Shown here: positions 14,830 through 22,322 of the stretch, piece by piece | Position numbering within the stretch: the first letter of the stretch is position 1 | Layout of the letters: every line of letters begins with the position of its first letter | Assembly: GCA_902472555.1 (NCBI GenBank) | Contig: CABROF010000017.1 | Coordinates: 1-31,919, forward strand | DNA from: UMGS1851 sp900555605 | GTDB taxonomy: Bacteria > Bacillota > Clostridia > UBA1212 > UBA1255 | DNA length: 31,919 nt | Reading direction: 5' to 3' | The notes under the pieces: model-generated | The model's database searches: none | The model's input: the letters and a program-made list of their open reading frames with translations, nothing else | Told to the model about the DNA's origin: nothing | Translations under genes and position numbers: made by a program

Positions 14830-16053
14830 TTATACAAACATCTTTTCCAGCATGGATTTCTTGATGTTTTGGAGTTTTTCCAGCTTACGCTGATGAAGGG
14901 TGATAAGGTGGTCGAGGTTGCGGAAAAAAGTTCCGATAGCTCTCTGCTCATCCTGCTTTGGAATATAAATATTCTTTGCAAGCAGCTCGTCTTTTGTTAT
15001 ACCCTTGATGGAAGTTCCTTGTACCTCATTGAGTTCACTTTGCAATTTTTTATACAACGCAAAAGCACTAAACCAAATATCTGTTTTCAGTTTACTCAAG
15101 GATAAGAAATCTTGGCTGGTAGTATAGGAAAATGGCATAACAGCGAGCTTTCCGACACCAACACGGGTTATAACAGCTATCGAATTTTGAGGTACTAATT
15201 TAGCGGCAGATGAATTTAATCCGCTCATGGATATATGCTTTTTAGGGGTGACTCCATAAAGCTGATGTTCCGTCAAATCAGAGGACTGTATCCATGGAAT
15301 ATCCCCAAGCCAATATCTCTCATTTGATGTAGCTGGTGTACCACCTCCATATGTACTTTCTGCTATCTCGCCAACCTTCCGCTGTTCCCAAGCGTCCGTA
15401 AATCCTTTGAATCGAATTTCAGGAGCATTAGCACCATTTTTCGGGAACATTTTTTCAAGCATTGACTTTTTGACATTCGTCAATTTTTCATACTTACGCT
15501 GATGAAGGGTGATAAGGTAGTCGAGGGAGCGGAAAAAGGAACCAATGGTCTGCTGTTCCTCCATTGTTGGCGGCATTTTCAACGTCATATTCGCCATTTG
15601 CTTGCCAGATACTTCAACAAAGGTAGACCCAGCACCAGTGGTTTCTCCATACTGCTTTAATTCCTCAGTACGAGAAAAAATAAAGTATGAGTCAAGCTCT
15701 CCCTCGTGCGGAACAATAGATTGAAATCCCTGATTTGTGCAGCCAGTTTTGGCTAAAATCGCTGTTTTTCCAATACCTGCACGAGATGTAAACAGTACGG
15801 TTCCCACAGGCAACATCTTTGCGGAACTGTTATTGTATCCCCGCTCAGTTATCTTTTTTTGGCTTCCATCAAGGAATATTTGGTCTGCAATCTCGGCAGG
15901 AGCATACCAATCTATATTGCCGTCCCAATATTCTGGAATAGCCGTGCTGGGTGTTCCACCGCCGACTATTTCTGCAATCTCTCCCAACTTACGCTGTTCC
16001 CAAGCGTCCGTAAATCCCTTGAATCGAATGGCGGGTTTTTTAGTTTCAGCCAT
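14830..16053 (-). CDS. hsdS: Type I restriction-modification specificity subunit
   Basis: HsdS recognises the bipartite target and holds two HsdM subunits. The roughly 407-residue protein is a clear tandem: two half-repeats each begin with IRFKGFTDAWEQRK (k/v) GEIAE and end with a helical spacer (LDYLITLHQRKYEKLTNVKK and LDHLITLHQRKLEKLQNIKK, then SMLEKMF). The two target-recognition domains between them differ (GGGTPSTAIPEYWDGNIDW against GGGTPATSNERYWLGDIPW), implying two different half-sites. The ATG at 16053 lies one base after the hsdM stop; a GTG at 16062 would overlap hsdM. Both halves look intact. The near-identical repeats make it a target for recombination with the ghost copy downstream. 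Confidence 0.94.
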   Translation of the reverse strand: MAETKKPAIRFKGFTDAWEQRKLGEIAEIVGGGTPSTAIPEYWDGNIDWYAPAEIADQIFLDGSQKKITERGYNNSSAKMLPVGTVLFTSRAGIGKTAILAKTGCTNQGFQSIVPHEGELDSYFIFSRTEELKQYGETTGAGSTFVEVSGKQMANMTLKMPPTMEEQQTIGSFFRSLDYLITLHQRKYEKLTNVKKSMLEKMFPKNGANAPEIRFKGFTDAWEQRKVGEIAESTYGGGTPATSNERYWLGDIPWIQSSDLTEHQLYGVTPKKHISMSGLNSSAAKLVPQNSIAVITRVGVGKLAVMPFSYTTSQDFLSLSKLKTDIWFSAFALYKKLQSELNEVQGTSIKGITKDELLAKNIYIPKQDEQRAIGTFFRNLDHLITLHQRKLEKLQNIKKSMLEKMFV

Positions 16054-16054
16054 A

Positions 16055-18631
16055 TTATTCACCCAACAATAGCGATTTCAACTCGCCAAGCCCTTTCAAA
16101 TCATATTCATTACCGTCAAGCTCGTCGACCATTTGAGCAAGCTCTTTTTCTGTTTCTTTGATTTGTTTTTCAACTTCTAAAAAGGTGGTAGCATATTTGC
16201 TTTGAAGCGCTTGAATTCTGTGAACCAACCTATCTATTACTGTATCGGGCAGCTTGTGAATATGCGCTGTCAACGGGCTGATCCACTTTTTTTCAAGCAG
16301 TTCAAGAGCCTGCTCGTCCGTTAAGCGCTCAATGGTTTTCTTTGTCTTAGTCTGCAATTCTGCACTTTTGGTCTTGATCTGACTCTTAATATCCTTTTCA
16401 GATTTGATGAGAGAGTCAACCTTTTCTAAAATATGCTGCAAAGAAACACTTTCTGGCGAGTTGTCCTTTTTGAGTTCCTTCATCATCTTGGGGATCTCTC
16501 TTGGAACAAAAGCATCGCCTTCGTCGGTAAGAACATCTTTGCAGATCTCTTTTTCGTCCTCTGTCATTGCGTCAAGGATAGACTCATACTCGGACGGAAG
16601 TTCATTTAAGCTGCTTTCCAACTGTTTGAGTTCGTCGTATTCGGATTTGAGTATGGTAGCCTGCACCAACTCAAATGGAATAATATGGCCGGTCCAGCCT
16701 TCCTGTACTTCCTGTTCTTTTCCGTCTTTCTTTTTCACGACAAGGTTCGGATCAACCTTTTTCGCTGCGGCAAAGCCCTCGGTTTGGAGAACTTCAAGGT
16801 CAATCGCAATGCTCGTCCATTCATCATCAAGGAGTTGGAAGGCGGCATACTTGTCGATGAGAGGGATGTTTTTCAAACGCGCAAAGATATCTGAGCTGAG
16901 CATAGATTCCGCTTTGGAGATCTCAACGCGCTGCATTTTTTCGATCAATTCGGATTTCAGGAAAGCGGGAAATGACGCAAATGCGGCATGAAACACAGCT
17001 TCAAAGCCGACAACATCGGGATGTCCCTTGACGGCTTCCTTAATATCTTTCACAGCAACATTCACATAGGGAATCCCGCTTTCTGTGAAAAGGGCTTTTT
17101 TGAGCTCGGGAAACGCTGCCCAAAACTCCCCCAATTCGTCAATTTCAGCGGTCGGAATCCCGCCGAACATAGAAGCGTACATATCCCAATGCGCTGCGGC
17201 TTCGGAGGAATCCACATACCGTGGAATGTTGAGGTTGTATTCGTTTCTTCGGATTTCGTCGCGACTGATCACCCTTGAGAATTTAGGGATACTTTCTCTC
17301 TTGATAAATGTATCAGCTATCCGCTTTATGTCGGACGCTCTCAGTTTATTGTTTTTTCCTTCTTTGATAAAGCCCTTTGAAGCGTCGATAATCAGAATAT
17401 CGGTATTTTCTCGCTTTTGGCGGAGTACCATAATGATGGTCGGGATGCCTGTGCCAAAGAAGATATTAGCGGGAAGCCCGATAATGGTGTCTATGTGATT
17501 ATTTTCAATCAGGTTCTTTCTGATTTCGCCTTCCTCACTGCCGCGGAACAGAACACCGTGGGGGAGAACAATCGTCATAATACCATCTGGATTCATGTGG
17601 AACAAATCGTGAAGCAGGAACGCATAATCAGCCCTGCCTTTCGGTGCGAAACCGAAACGGGCATAGCGGGGGTCCGTTTCCTTATTCGTAGGATCCCACG
17701 GCTGTGAATAAGGCGGATTTGAAACGACTGCATCAACATACAACGGATTATAAGTGTTAACCGGATCGTTTTCGTCAAAGTACGGCCAATCCTCCTCAAG
17801 GGTATCGCCGTTACGCGTGACGATATTATCCGGCTTTATTCCACGCATAACCAAGTTCATACGAGTCAGATTATAGGTATTCTCTTTTAATTCCTGTGCG
17901 AAATATTTGATGTTATCCTTATCGGACATATACTTTGCAACGCTTTGACCAATGTTAATAAGCAGCGAACCGGAACCGCTTGTCGGATCGTATATTTTAA
18001 TTTCGTTTTTGCCCCTCAGATGGCTTGCTACGATTTCAGACATAAGCAAAGATACTTCGTGCGGCGTATAGAACTCGCCGGCTTTTTTGCCTGCGTTTGC
18101 GGCAAACATACTGATAAGGTATTCATAGATAAAACCGAGAACATCATAGTCTTGTTTTCCATCCATGGGAATATCTTTGATAAGCTGCAATAAACCGCTG
18201 ATTGCCTTGGTCTGCGTGCCGGAGCTGTCACCAAGCTTAGAAAGACCGGTTTGCAGCGTATCAAAAATTTTATCAAACACTTTCTTATGCGTATTGGAGA
18301 TAAGTCGGCTGAACGCAGACAGCGCATCACGGACATTTGAAACATCAAAGTCCTTGCCCATTGTAAGCCAAGTTGAGAAAAGGTCTTGATACGAAATAAA
18401 GTAACCGATATTCTCCTGAACCCATTTTACTGTTTCGTCATCTTCTTCCGAAACAGTTTTCAGGAGTTCATCATCATAGTCATTTTCTTTGAGAAATTTA
18501 ACTTCTTTATCCGAGAGGTACTTGTAGAAGATAAAACCTAATATGTAATCCTTGTATTCATTTGCCTCAATTTTTGACCGCATCTGGTTGGCAGAGGCCC
18601 AGATTTTCTGAGCAAGCTGTTGTTTGTTCAT
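16055..18631 (-). CDS. hsdM: Type I restriction-modification methyltransferase subunit, long form
   Basis: This is the N6-adenine methyltransferase of the type I complex. The N-terminal HsdM helical domain (about residues 5-150) is followed by the SAM-binding motif I (DPTSGSGSL, about 217-225) and the catalytic NPPY (about 307-310 counted from the upstream TTG). At 858-860 residues it is well over the 500-520 of many HsdM proteins. The extra C-terminal half includes a charged coiled-coil (KTKSAELQTKTKKTIERLTD) and the tail EYDLKGLGELKSLLLGE, known from long Firmicutes HsdM. The ATG at 18631 is preferred over TTG at 18637 because of the spacing to AAGGAAGG. A promoter-like TATAAT (minus strand, 18685-18690) lies in the gap before it. 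Confidence 0.95.
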   Translation of the reverse strand: MNKQQLAQKIWASANQMRSKIEANEYKDYILGFIFYKYLSDKEVKFLKENDYDDELLKTVSEEDDETVKWVQENIGYFISYQDLFSTWLTMGKDFDVSNVRDALSAFSRLISNTHKKVFDKIFDTLQTGLSKLGDSSGTQTKAISGLLQLIKDIPMDGKQDYDVLGFIYEYLISMFAANAGKKAGEFYTPHEVSLLMSEIVASHLRGKNEIKIYDPTSGSGSLLINIGQSVAKYMSDKDNIKYFAQELKENTYNLTRMNLVMRGIKPDNIVTRNGDTLEEDWPYFDENDPVNTYNPLYVDAVVSNPPYSQPWDPTNKETDPRYARFGFAPKGRADYAFLLHDLFHMNPDGIMTIVLPHGVLFRGSEEGEIRKNLIENNHIDTIIGLPANIFFGTGIPTIIMVLRQKRENTDILIIDASKGFIKEGKNNKLRASDIKRIADTFIKRESIPKFSRVISRDEIRRNEYNLNIPRYVDSSEAAAHWDMYASMFGGIPTAEIDELGEFWAAFPELKKALFTESGIPYVNVAVKDIKEAVKGHPDVVGFEAVFHAAFASFPAFLKSELIEKMQRVEISKAESMLSSDIFARLKNIPLIDKYAAFQLLDDEWTSIAIDLEVLQTEGFAAAKKVDPNLVVKKKDGKEQEVQEGWTGHIIPFELVQATILKSEYDELKQLESSLNELPSEYESILDAMTEDEKEICKDVLTDEGDAFVPREIPKMMKELKKDNSPESVSLQHILEKVDSLIKSEKDIKSQIKTKSAELQTKTKKTIERLTDEQALELLEKKWISPLTAHIHKLPDTVIDRLVHRIQALQSKYATTFLEVEKQIKETEKELAQMVDELDGNEYDLKGLGELKSLLLGE

Positions 18632-18717
18632 TCCCAAAAACCTTCCTTCAACTTTTCTTAGGGCGCATACCGTCTCATAAGCTCATTATAAATCAATAGG
18701 TGTCCCATAAAACGGAC

Positions 18718-18927
18718 TTAGCTTTTATCAGGGATAAATTCCATAATGTCGTCTGTCGTGCAATTCAGAGCCACACATATTTTACCCAGTACTTCTGTGG
18801 TAACATCTTCATCACGACTTAGCTTGCTGATTGCATACTTCGTGAGTCCTGCTGCTTCCTGCAAATCTTTTTTCTTCATATCACGATCGAGCAGTATATG
18901 CCACAGTTTTTTATAACTTACGGCCAT
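18718..18927 (-). CDS. XRE-family (Cro/C1-type) DNA-binding regulator
   Basis: The 69-residue protein begins MAVSYKKLWHILLDRDMKKK and is almost entirely one helix-turn-helix domain: KKDLQEAAGLTKYAISKLSR forms helices 2-3, and VLGKICVALNCTTDDIMEFI the last helices. The ATG at 18927 is chosen because GGAAGG lies 6 bp upstream; a longer frame to 18990 lacks a binding site. It is divergent from nothing and lies 86 bp ahead of hsdM in the same direction, so it can control its own and the R-M promoter. Small XRE proteins act as controllers (C proteins) in many type II systems; use by a type I locus is less commonly described. Confidence 0.85.
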   Translation of the reverse strand: MAVSYKKLWHILLDRDMKKKDLQEAAGLTKYAISKLSRDEDVTTEVLGKICVALNCTTDDIMEFIPDKS

Positions 18928-18956
18928 TGTATCCTTCCTTTCACTTGAACTGAGCG

Positions 18957-19006
18957 TGCATACAAATATACAGTTTCTATTATAGCACAAAAAACCGAGG
19001 AATCAA
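18957..19006 (-). promoter_or_regulatory. Promoter of the XRE/R-M operon with operator-like repeat
   Basis: On the minus strand TTGATT (19001-19006) and TATAAT (18979-18984) are 16 bp apart. Just downstream is the imperfect palindrome TGCATA-CAAA-TATACA (plus-strand 18957-18972; 5 of 6 arm positions match), placed across the expected transcription start. This suits autoregulation by the XRE protein, as with C-boxes of controlled R-M systems. The binding is inferred. Confidence 0.6.
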
Positions 19007-19157
19007 TATATCTCCCGAAATATCAAACTTATTTCTATTTTTACGGACTCTTTCGCCGGATTAGCAGAAACCCAATTTTGATCAGCAAGAAAAGAAAGGA
19101 TAAGAGCGTCCGCAACCGAAAGGTTCAAAACAGCCAAAGCAAATATAACGGAGTTGC

Positions 19158-19397
19158 TTGGGAAAAACCGCTCAGAAACAAATGAAGCCGAAAACCCTGA
19201 TTTTTGATATGCGCCCTTCTATAGTAGATTTTAATTATTTTATCTGTCTACCATATAGGGAGCATATCACAAAGCAAGAAAAACTGCTGCTGACGGAAAT
19301 TTATAAAAAGCTTGCGGCTGCGGAAGAACAGGTAAAAAACGGCAGGGTGATGGCGACTGAAACAGGTCTGAAAAGAGCCAAATCCCTTTTATACTGA
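19158..19397 (+). CDS. Small hypothetical protein with antitoxin-like tail, probable fragment
   Basis: The frame of 79 residues (more likely start ATG 19182, 71 residues) has an unrecognised first half (IVDFNYFICLPYREHITKQE) and a charged helical tail LTEIYKKLAAAEEQVKNGRV. The tail resembles the C-terminal ends of Phd/RelB-type antitoxins (xAxExxxxGRV). No toxin partner follows. No strong ribosome binding site is seen. It stands at the head of a row of gene fragments and is probably itself a fusion of remnants. Confidence in any function is low. Confidence 0.3.
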   Translation: MGKTAQKQMKPKTLIFDMRPSIVDFNYFICLPYREHITKQEKLLLTEIYKKLAAAEEQVKNGRVMATETGLKRAKSLLY

Positions 19398-19398
19398 A

Positions 19399-19512
19399 AT
19401 GCGCTTTGACACTATGCACGACGGTAAATGTATCGAAATTTTGCACACCGGGTCTTATGATGATGAACCGGCATCTTTCGAGAAACTGACGCAATTTGCA
19501 AACAATATATGA
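19399..19512 (+). pseudogene. GyrI-like small-molecule-binding domain fragment
   Basis: Thirty-seven codons (MRFDTMHDGKCIEILHTGSY, then DDEPASFEKLTQFANN) match the characteristic HxGpYDdEpaTfxxm strip of GyrI-like / effector-binding proteins, where the acidic patch lines the ligand pocket. The usual domain is about 150-200 residues, so most of both ends is missing. A TGA at 19510-19512 ends it, and the next frame begins within that stop. Confidence 0.6.
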
Positions 19513-19796
19513 AAATTGTATCCGAAAAAATTTTTACAAAAACCAAAGGCAATGCATTAACAAGTGAAGATTTTGCTGTTTTTATAAGTAAAAATGAAAT
19601 TGGAGAATGCTACATTGCCGGTGCTGATGCCGTAGCCTGTATAAAGTCCACCTGCTATAATATGGAAAAGGCAGGCTATATCGTTCATGTTCTTTCTGAC
19701 TGTATTACCAGTTATGATAGAAAGAGAATCGACGGGATGCTTCAATATTATGTGAGTAAGGGTTGCCGTGTCGAAAAGCTATGTGAAGTGATGTAA
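19509..19796 (+). pseudogene. Isochorismatase-family cysteine hydrolase, C-terminal fragment
   Basis: The 95-residue frame contains the C-terminal half of an isochorismatase-like hydrolase: the core strand and nucleophile region (IGECYIAGADAVACIKSTCY), the following helix and strand (NMEKAGYIVHVLSDCITSYD) and a last helix (DGMLQYYVSKGCRVEKL). Family members have about 170-200 residues with the catalytic Asp near the N-terminus; that portion is absent. It overlaps the GyrI fragment by 4 bp and is in a different frame, so the join is accidental. No independent promoter is seen. Confidence 0.68.
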
Positions 19797-19872
19797 GACT
19801 GCCGTAAAAAACAAACGCCAGGTTGTTGGACAAAACTCAAAGTCCTGCTTGGTAGACTGGAGGCACTATAAT

Positions 19873-20337
19873 ATGAAATATACCTGTGTGGTTATATCAG
19901 TAGCGGACATCAACGCTGCAAGGAAGTTTTATGAGGGCTTATTCGGATTAGAGGTATATCAGGATTACGGAAGAAACATCGCATTTACCTGCGGTTTAGC
20001 ATTGCAGCAGGATTTTGATTGGCTTGTGAATTTACCAAAAGAAAAGGTTTTAAGGAAATCCAACAATGCGGAAATTGTCTTTGAGGAACAGGATTTTGAC
20101 GGCTTTCTGAACAAACTAAAAAAGTATCCGGACATTGAGTATTTGGGAGATGTAATTGAGCATAGTTGGGGACAACGGGTTATTCGGTTTTATGATTTGG
20201 ACGGACATATCATAGAGGTTGGCGAGAATATGAAAATGGTTATACAGCGTTTTCTAAACACCGGAATGACAACGCAAGAAGTGTCCGCGAGAATGGACGT
20301 TTCCGTTGAGGACTTAGAAAAATTGCTAAAGGTATAA
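19873..20337 (+). CDS. VOC-family (glyoxalase/bleomycin-resistance-like) protein
   Basis: The 154-residue protein has the paired beta-alpha-beta-beta-beta repeats of vicinal-oxygen-chelate proteins: CVVISVADINAARKFYEGLF with GLEVYQDYG, and a second repeat ending RVIRFYDLDGHIIEVGE, whose DPdGhxiE-like motif supplies a metal-ligand Glu. A C-terminal helical extension (TTQEVSARMDVSVEDLEKLL) follows the domain. ATG 19873 is preferred because GGAGG ends 9 bp upstream. The substrate is unknown; VOC proteins include glyoxalases, dioxygenases and antibiotic-binding or -modifying proteins. It lies 23 bp before the chloramphenicol acetyltransferase gene and is probably co-transcribed with it. Confidence 0.82.
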   Translation: MKYTCVVISVADINAARKFYEGLFGLEVYQDYGRNIAFTCGLALQQDFDWLVNLPKEKVLRKSNNAEIVFEEQDFDGFLNKLKKYPDIEYLGDVIEHSWGQRVIRFYDLDGHIIEVGENMKMVIQRFLNTGMTTQEVSARMDVSVEDLEKLLKV

Positions 20338-20360
20338 GTGATAAGGAGGATTGGGGTGTC

Positions 20361-20999
20361 GTGAATTATATTAAAGTTAATTTAGATGAATGGAGCAGAG
20401 GAAGCCTCTTTCAGTTTTATATCGAAAAAATGCGAATTGTAATGAGTTTGACTGTGGATATTGATGTGGCTCCGTTACTCACCTATACGAGAAAAAACAA
20501 TTTAAAATTCTATCCAGCTATGATATGGGTTGTTTCAAAGGTAATCAATTCCCATAATGAGTTCAAATACAGTTGGAGCAATGGCGGTGATTTAATCCGA
20601 TGGGATTATATTTCTCCGTCCTATACCGTATTCAATCAAGGAGATGAAAGCTTCTCTAAATTTGTAACAGAATATACCGACAACCTGCTTGAATTTTGTA
20701 AAAGAACAGTGGACGACCAAAGAAAATATCAAACCGAGCGTGCAATCATAAAGGATCAGCCCCAGAATTTCTTCGACGTTTCTTGCTTGCCCTGGGTAAG
20801 ATATAAGCATTTTGATGTTCATGTGTTCGACGAGGGCAAGTTTTTAGCCCCTGTTGTAACATGGGGAAAGTATGAAACAGAAAGCAACAAGGCACTTATG
20901 CCGCTTACAATGAATATCCACCATGCTGTGGCAGATGGATTTCATGTGTCGAGGTTTTTCAATGAAGTGCAGGAATTGATAAATTCATTGACGCAGTAA
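20361..20999 (+). CDS. Chloramphenicol acetyltransferase (type A) family protein
   Basis: The 212-residue protein matches CatA-type trimeric acetyltransferases over its whole length: YPAMIWVVSKVINSHNEFKY near the N-terminus, the SPSYTVFNQGDESFSKF block, and the catalytic HHAVADGFH (residues about 187-195, His188 as general base). It would transfer acetyl from CoA to chloramphenicol or a related hydroxylated compound. GTG at 20361 is the start, with AAGGAGGA 10 bp upstream. The family contains validated resistance enzymes and relatives that do not confer resistance, so the phenotype is not certain. The context of transposon debris suggests it arrived by transfer. Confidence 0.88.
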   Translation: MNYIKVNLDEWSRGSLFQFYIEKMRIVMSLTVDIDVAPLLTYTRKNNLKFYPAMIWVVSKVINSHNEFKYSWSNGGDLIRWDYISPSYTVFNQGDESFSKFVTEYTDNLLEFCKRTVDDQRKYQTERAIIKDQPQNFFDVSCLPWVRYKHFDVHVFDEGKFLAPVVTWGKYETESNKALMPLTMNIHHAVADGFHVSRFFNEVQELINSLTQ

Positions 21000-21035
21000 T
21001 ATTGAGAATGATTGATAGCCTGTTTTGGAGGCGCC

Positions 21036-21263
21036 ATGAAAGGCTTTGAAAGACAAAATAAATTACTATCTCTTTGCGGATTGAATTGTGGGCTTTGCCC
21101 CTTGTTCTTGAATAAAAACTGTCCTGGCTGCCGTCACAAAATATCTGGAAGGAAGCTGTTCAACGGAAAGTATTGCCCAAAGTTTGGGGACAAATGGAAC
21201 GCGGATTGTCGAATGGACAACATGATATTAATCCTAGGAGCTGAAGGACTAAAAACAACCTAA
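21036..21263 (+). CDS. DUF3795-like Cys-rich protein, C-terminally degraded
   Basis: The frame starts at ATG 21036 with TTTTGGAGG upstream and encodes KLLSLCGLNCGLCPLFLNKN, then CPGCRHK, a cysteine cluster typical of DUF3795-like metal-binding proteins. After KYCPKF the similarity fades, and the end (NADCRMDNMILILGAEGLKT) does not resemble family members, which continue with further CxxC pairs. The product of 75 residues is short for the family (about 100-140). A deletion or frameshift near 21185 is likely. It runs directly into IS3 debris 12 bp later, which may have caused the truncation. Confidence 0.5.
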   Translation: MKGFERQNKLLSLCGLNCGLCPLFLNKNCPGCRHKISGRKLFNGKYCPKFGDKWNADCRMDNMILILGAEGLKTT

Positions 21264-21274
21264 AAACTCAGCAC

Positions 21275-22130
21275 AATTCTGCAGAAACAAAACGCAATGC
21301 TGTCGGTAATTACCTTGCCGGCAAAGGGACATTAAGGGAAATCCAGAAAAAGTATGGAACTGGAGGTTGCGTTCTTAAAAAAATGCGGCGAAATCGAAAG
21401 GGGGCGGTTCTAAGCCAGATACAAAATGAAACGGTTTATCTGGCGATACAGGAAATATCTGACGAGCAGAAATGTTCCATATCAGAACTTTGCAGGTTTG
21501 CAGGAATTCCACGTTCTGCATATATAAATGGTTGAACCGAAAACCAAGTGAGAACGAGAAATTCAAGCAAAAATTATGCGGTTTTATTAAAGAGGCTTAT
21601 GAGGAAAAGAGTGGGATCCTGGGTTACAGGCAGATGACGATTAAATGAAATCGTGAGAATGGCTTTCAGGTCACTGTAAAGAGGGTCTTACGCCTCATGC
21701 GGATTTTACATCTGAAGTCCGTATGCCGGCGCAGGAGAAAAAACTATGTGAAATCAACGCCGGAAGTTACTGCTGAAAATATCTTAAACCGGGAGTTTCA
21801 TGCGGAGCATTTTGAAGAAAAATGGCTGACAGATGTAACGGAAATGAAGTACGGAGTCAATGGGAAGGCATATCTAAATGCCATTCTGGATTTGGCGGAT
21901 AAAAGCATTGTTTCTTTTGTCATTGGCCATTCCAATAATCATGCTCTCGTTTTTGGAACCTTTGACATTGCCCATGAAAACCATCCTGATGTAAAACCCT
22001 TATTCCACAGAAATTTCAAACATATGATGAGTTAAAAGCGGCATCAGATTACATAGATTATTACAATCATCACCGCTATCAAAAACGCCTAAACTGTATG
22101 ACGCCGATAGCATATCGAAACTATTTATAG
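21275..22130 (+). pseudogene. IS3-family transposase remnant (OrfA tail plus OrfB, multiple lesions)
   Basis: The 5' part (AVGNYLAGKGTLREIQKKYG) belongs to an IS3 OrfA. An OrfB-like segment follows (ISELCRFAGIPRSAYI), then in another frame KWLNRKPSENEKF, EKSGILGYRQMTIK, and EKWLTDVTEMKYGVNGKAYL with the first catalytic Asp, to HENHPDVKPLFH. Lesions are a frameshift at about 21530, a TGA at about 21648, and a deletion after VKPLFH that removes the second Asp and the Glu before the final YDELKAASDYIDYYNHHRYQ to TAG at 22128-22130. It cannot be active. Terminal inverted repeats were not found, so the element's ends are also lost. Confidence 0.82.
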
Positions 22131-22199
22131 TAAAAAAGGATTGACTGTTAGAACATAAGTATACGAATCAGTATCCGGCTGAATTGCCGGGGGAAAAAT

Positions 22200-22245
22200 A
22201 AGCAACGCCGAAAACCCTTGAAAATAAAGGTTTTCGGCGTTGCTT
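22200..22245 (-). terminator. Strong intrinsic terminator of the tRNA-Arg gene
   Basis: AAGCAACGCCGAAAACC (22200-22216) and its perfect reverse complement (22229-22245) form a 17-bp stem with a 12-nt loop. On the minus strand the stem is followed by a T-rich tract (TATTTTTCC). It begins one base after the CCA end of the tRNA. Confidence 0.88.
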
Positions 22246-22246
22246 A

Positions 22247-22322
22247 TGGCGTCCCGGAGAGGACTTGAACCTCCGCTCTACCGCTTAGGAGGCGGTTGCG
22301 TTATCCACTACGCTACCGGGAC
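22247..22322 (-). tRNA. tRNA-Arg (anticodon CCU)
   Basis: The 76-nt gene folds into a full cloverleaf: acceptor GTCCCGG/CCGGGAC (7 bp), D-stem GCGT/ACGC, anticodon stem ACCGC/GCGGT with loop CTCCTAA, T-stem GGAGG/CCTCT with loop TTCAAGT, and an encoded CCA. The anticodon CCT reads AGG (Arg). tRNA-Arg genes are frequent integration sites of mobile elements, and this one borders a zone of mobile debris, but no second copy of its 3' end was noticed. Confidence 0.96.

Noticed and set aside
13600..14900. Invertible hsdS switch (phase-variable inversion)
   Set aside because: The repeated hsdS ends are in direct, not inverted, orientation and no site-specific recombinase gene lies in the R-M locus; deletion, not inversion, is what these repeats allow.
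16404..18389. Plus-strand frames up to 195 codons opposite hsdM
   Set aside because: Serine-rich composition typical of antisense reading of an acidic helical protein; no independent evidence.
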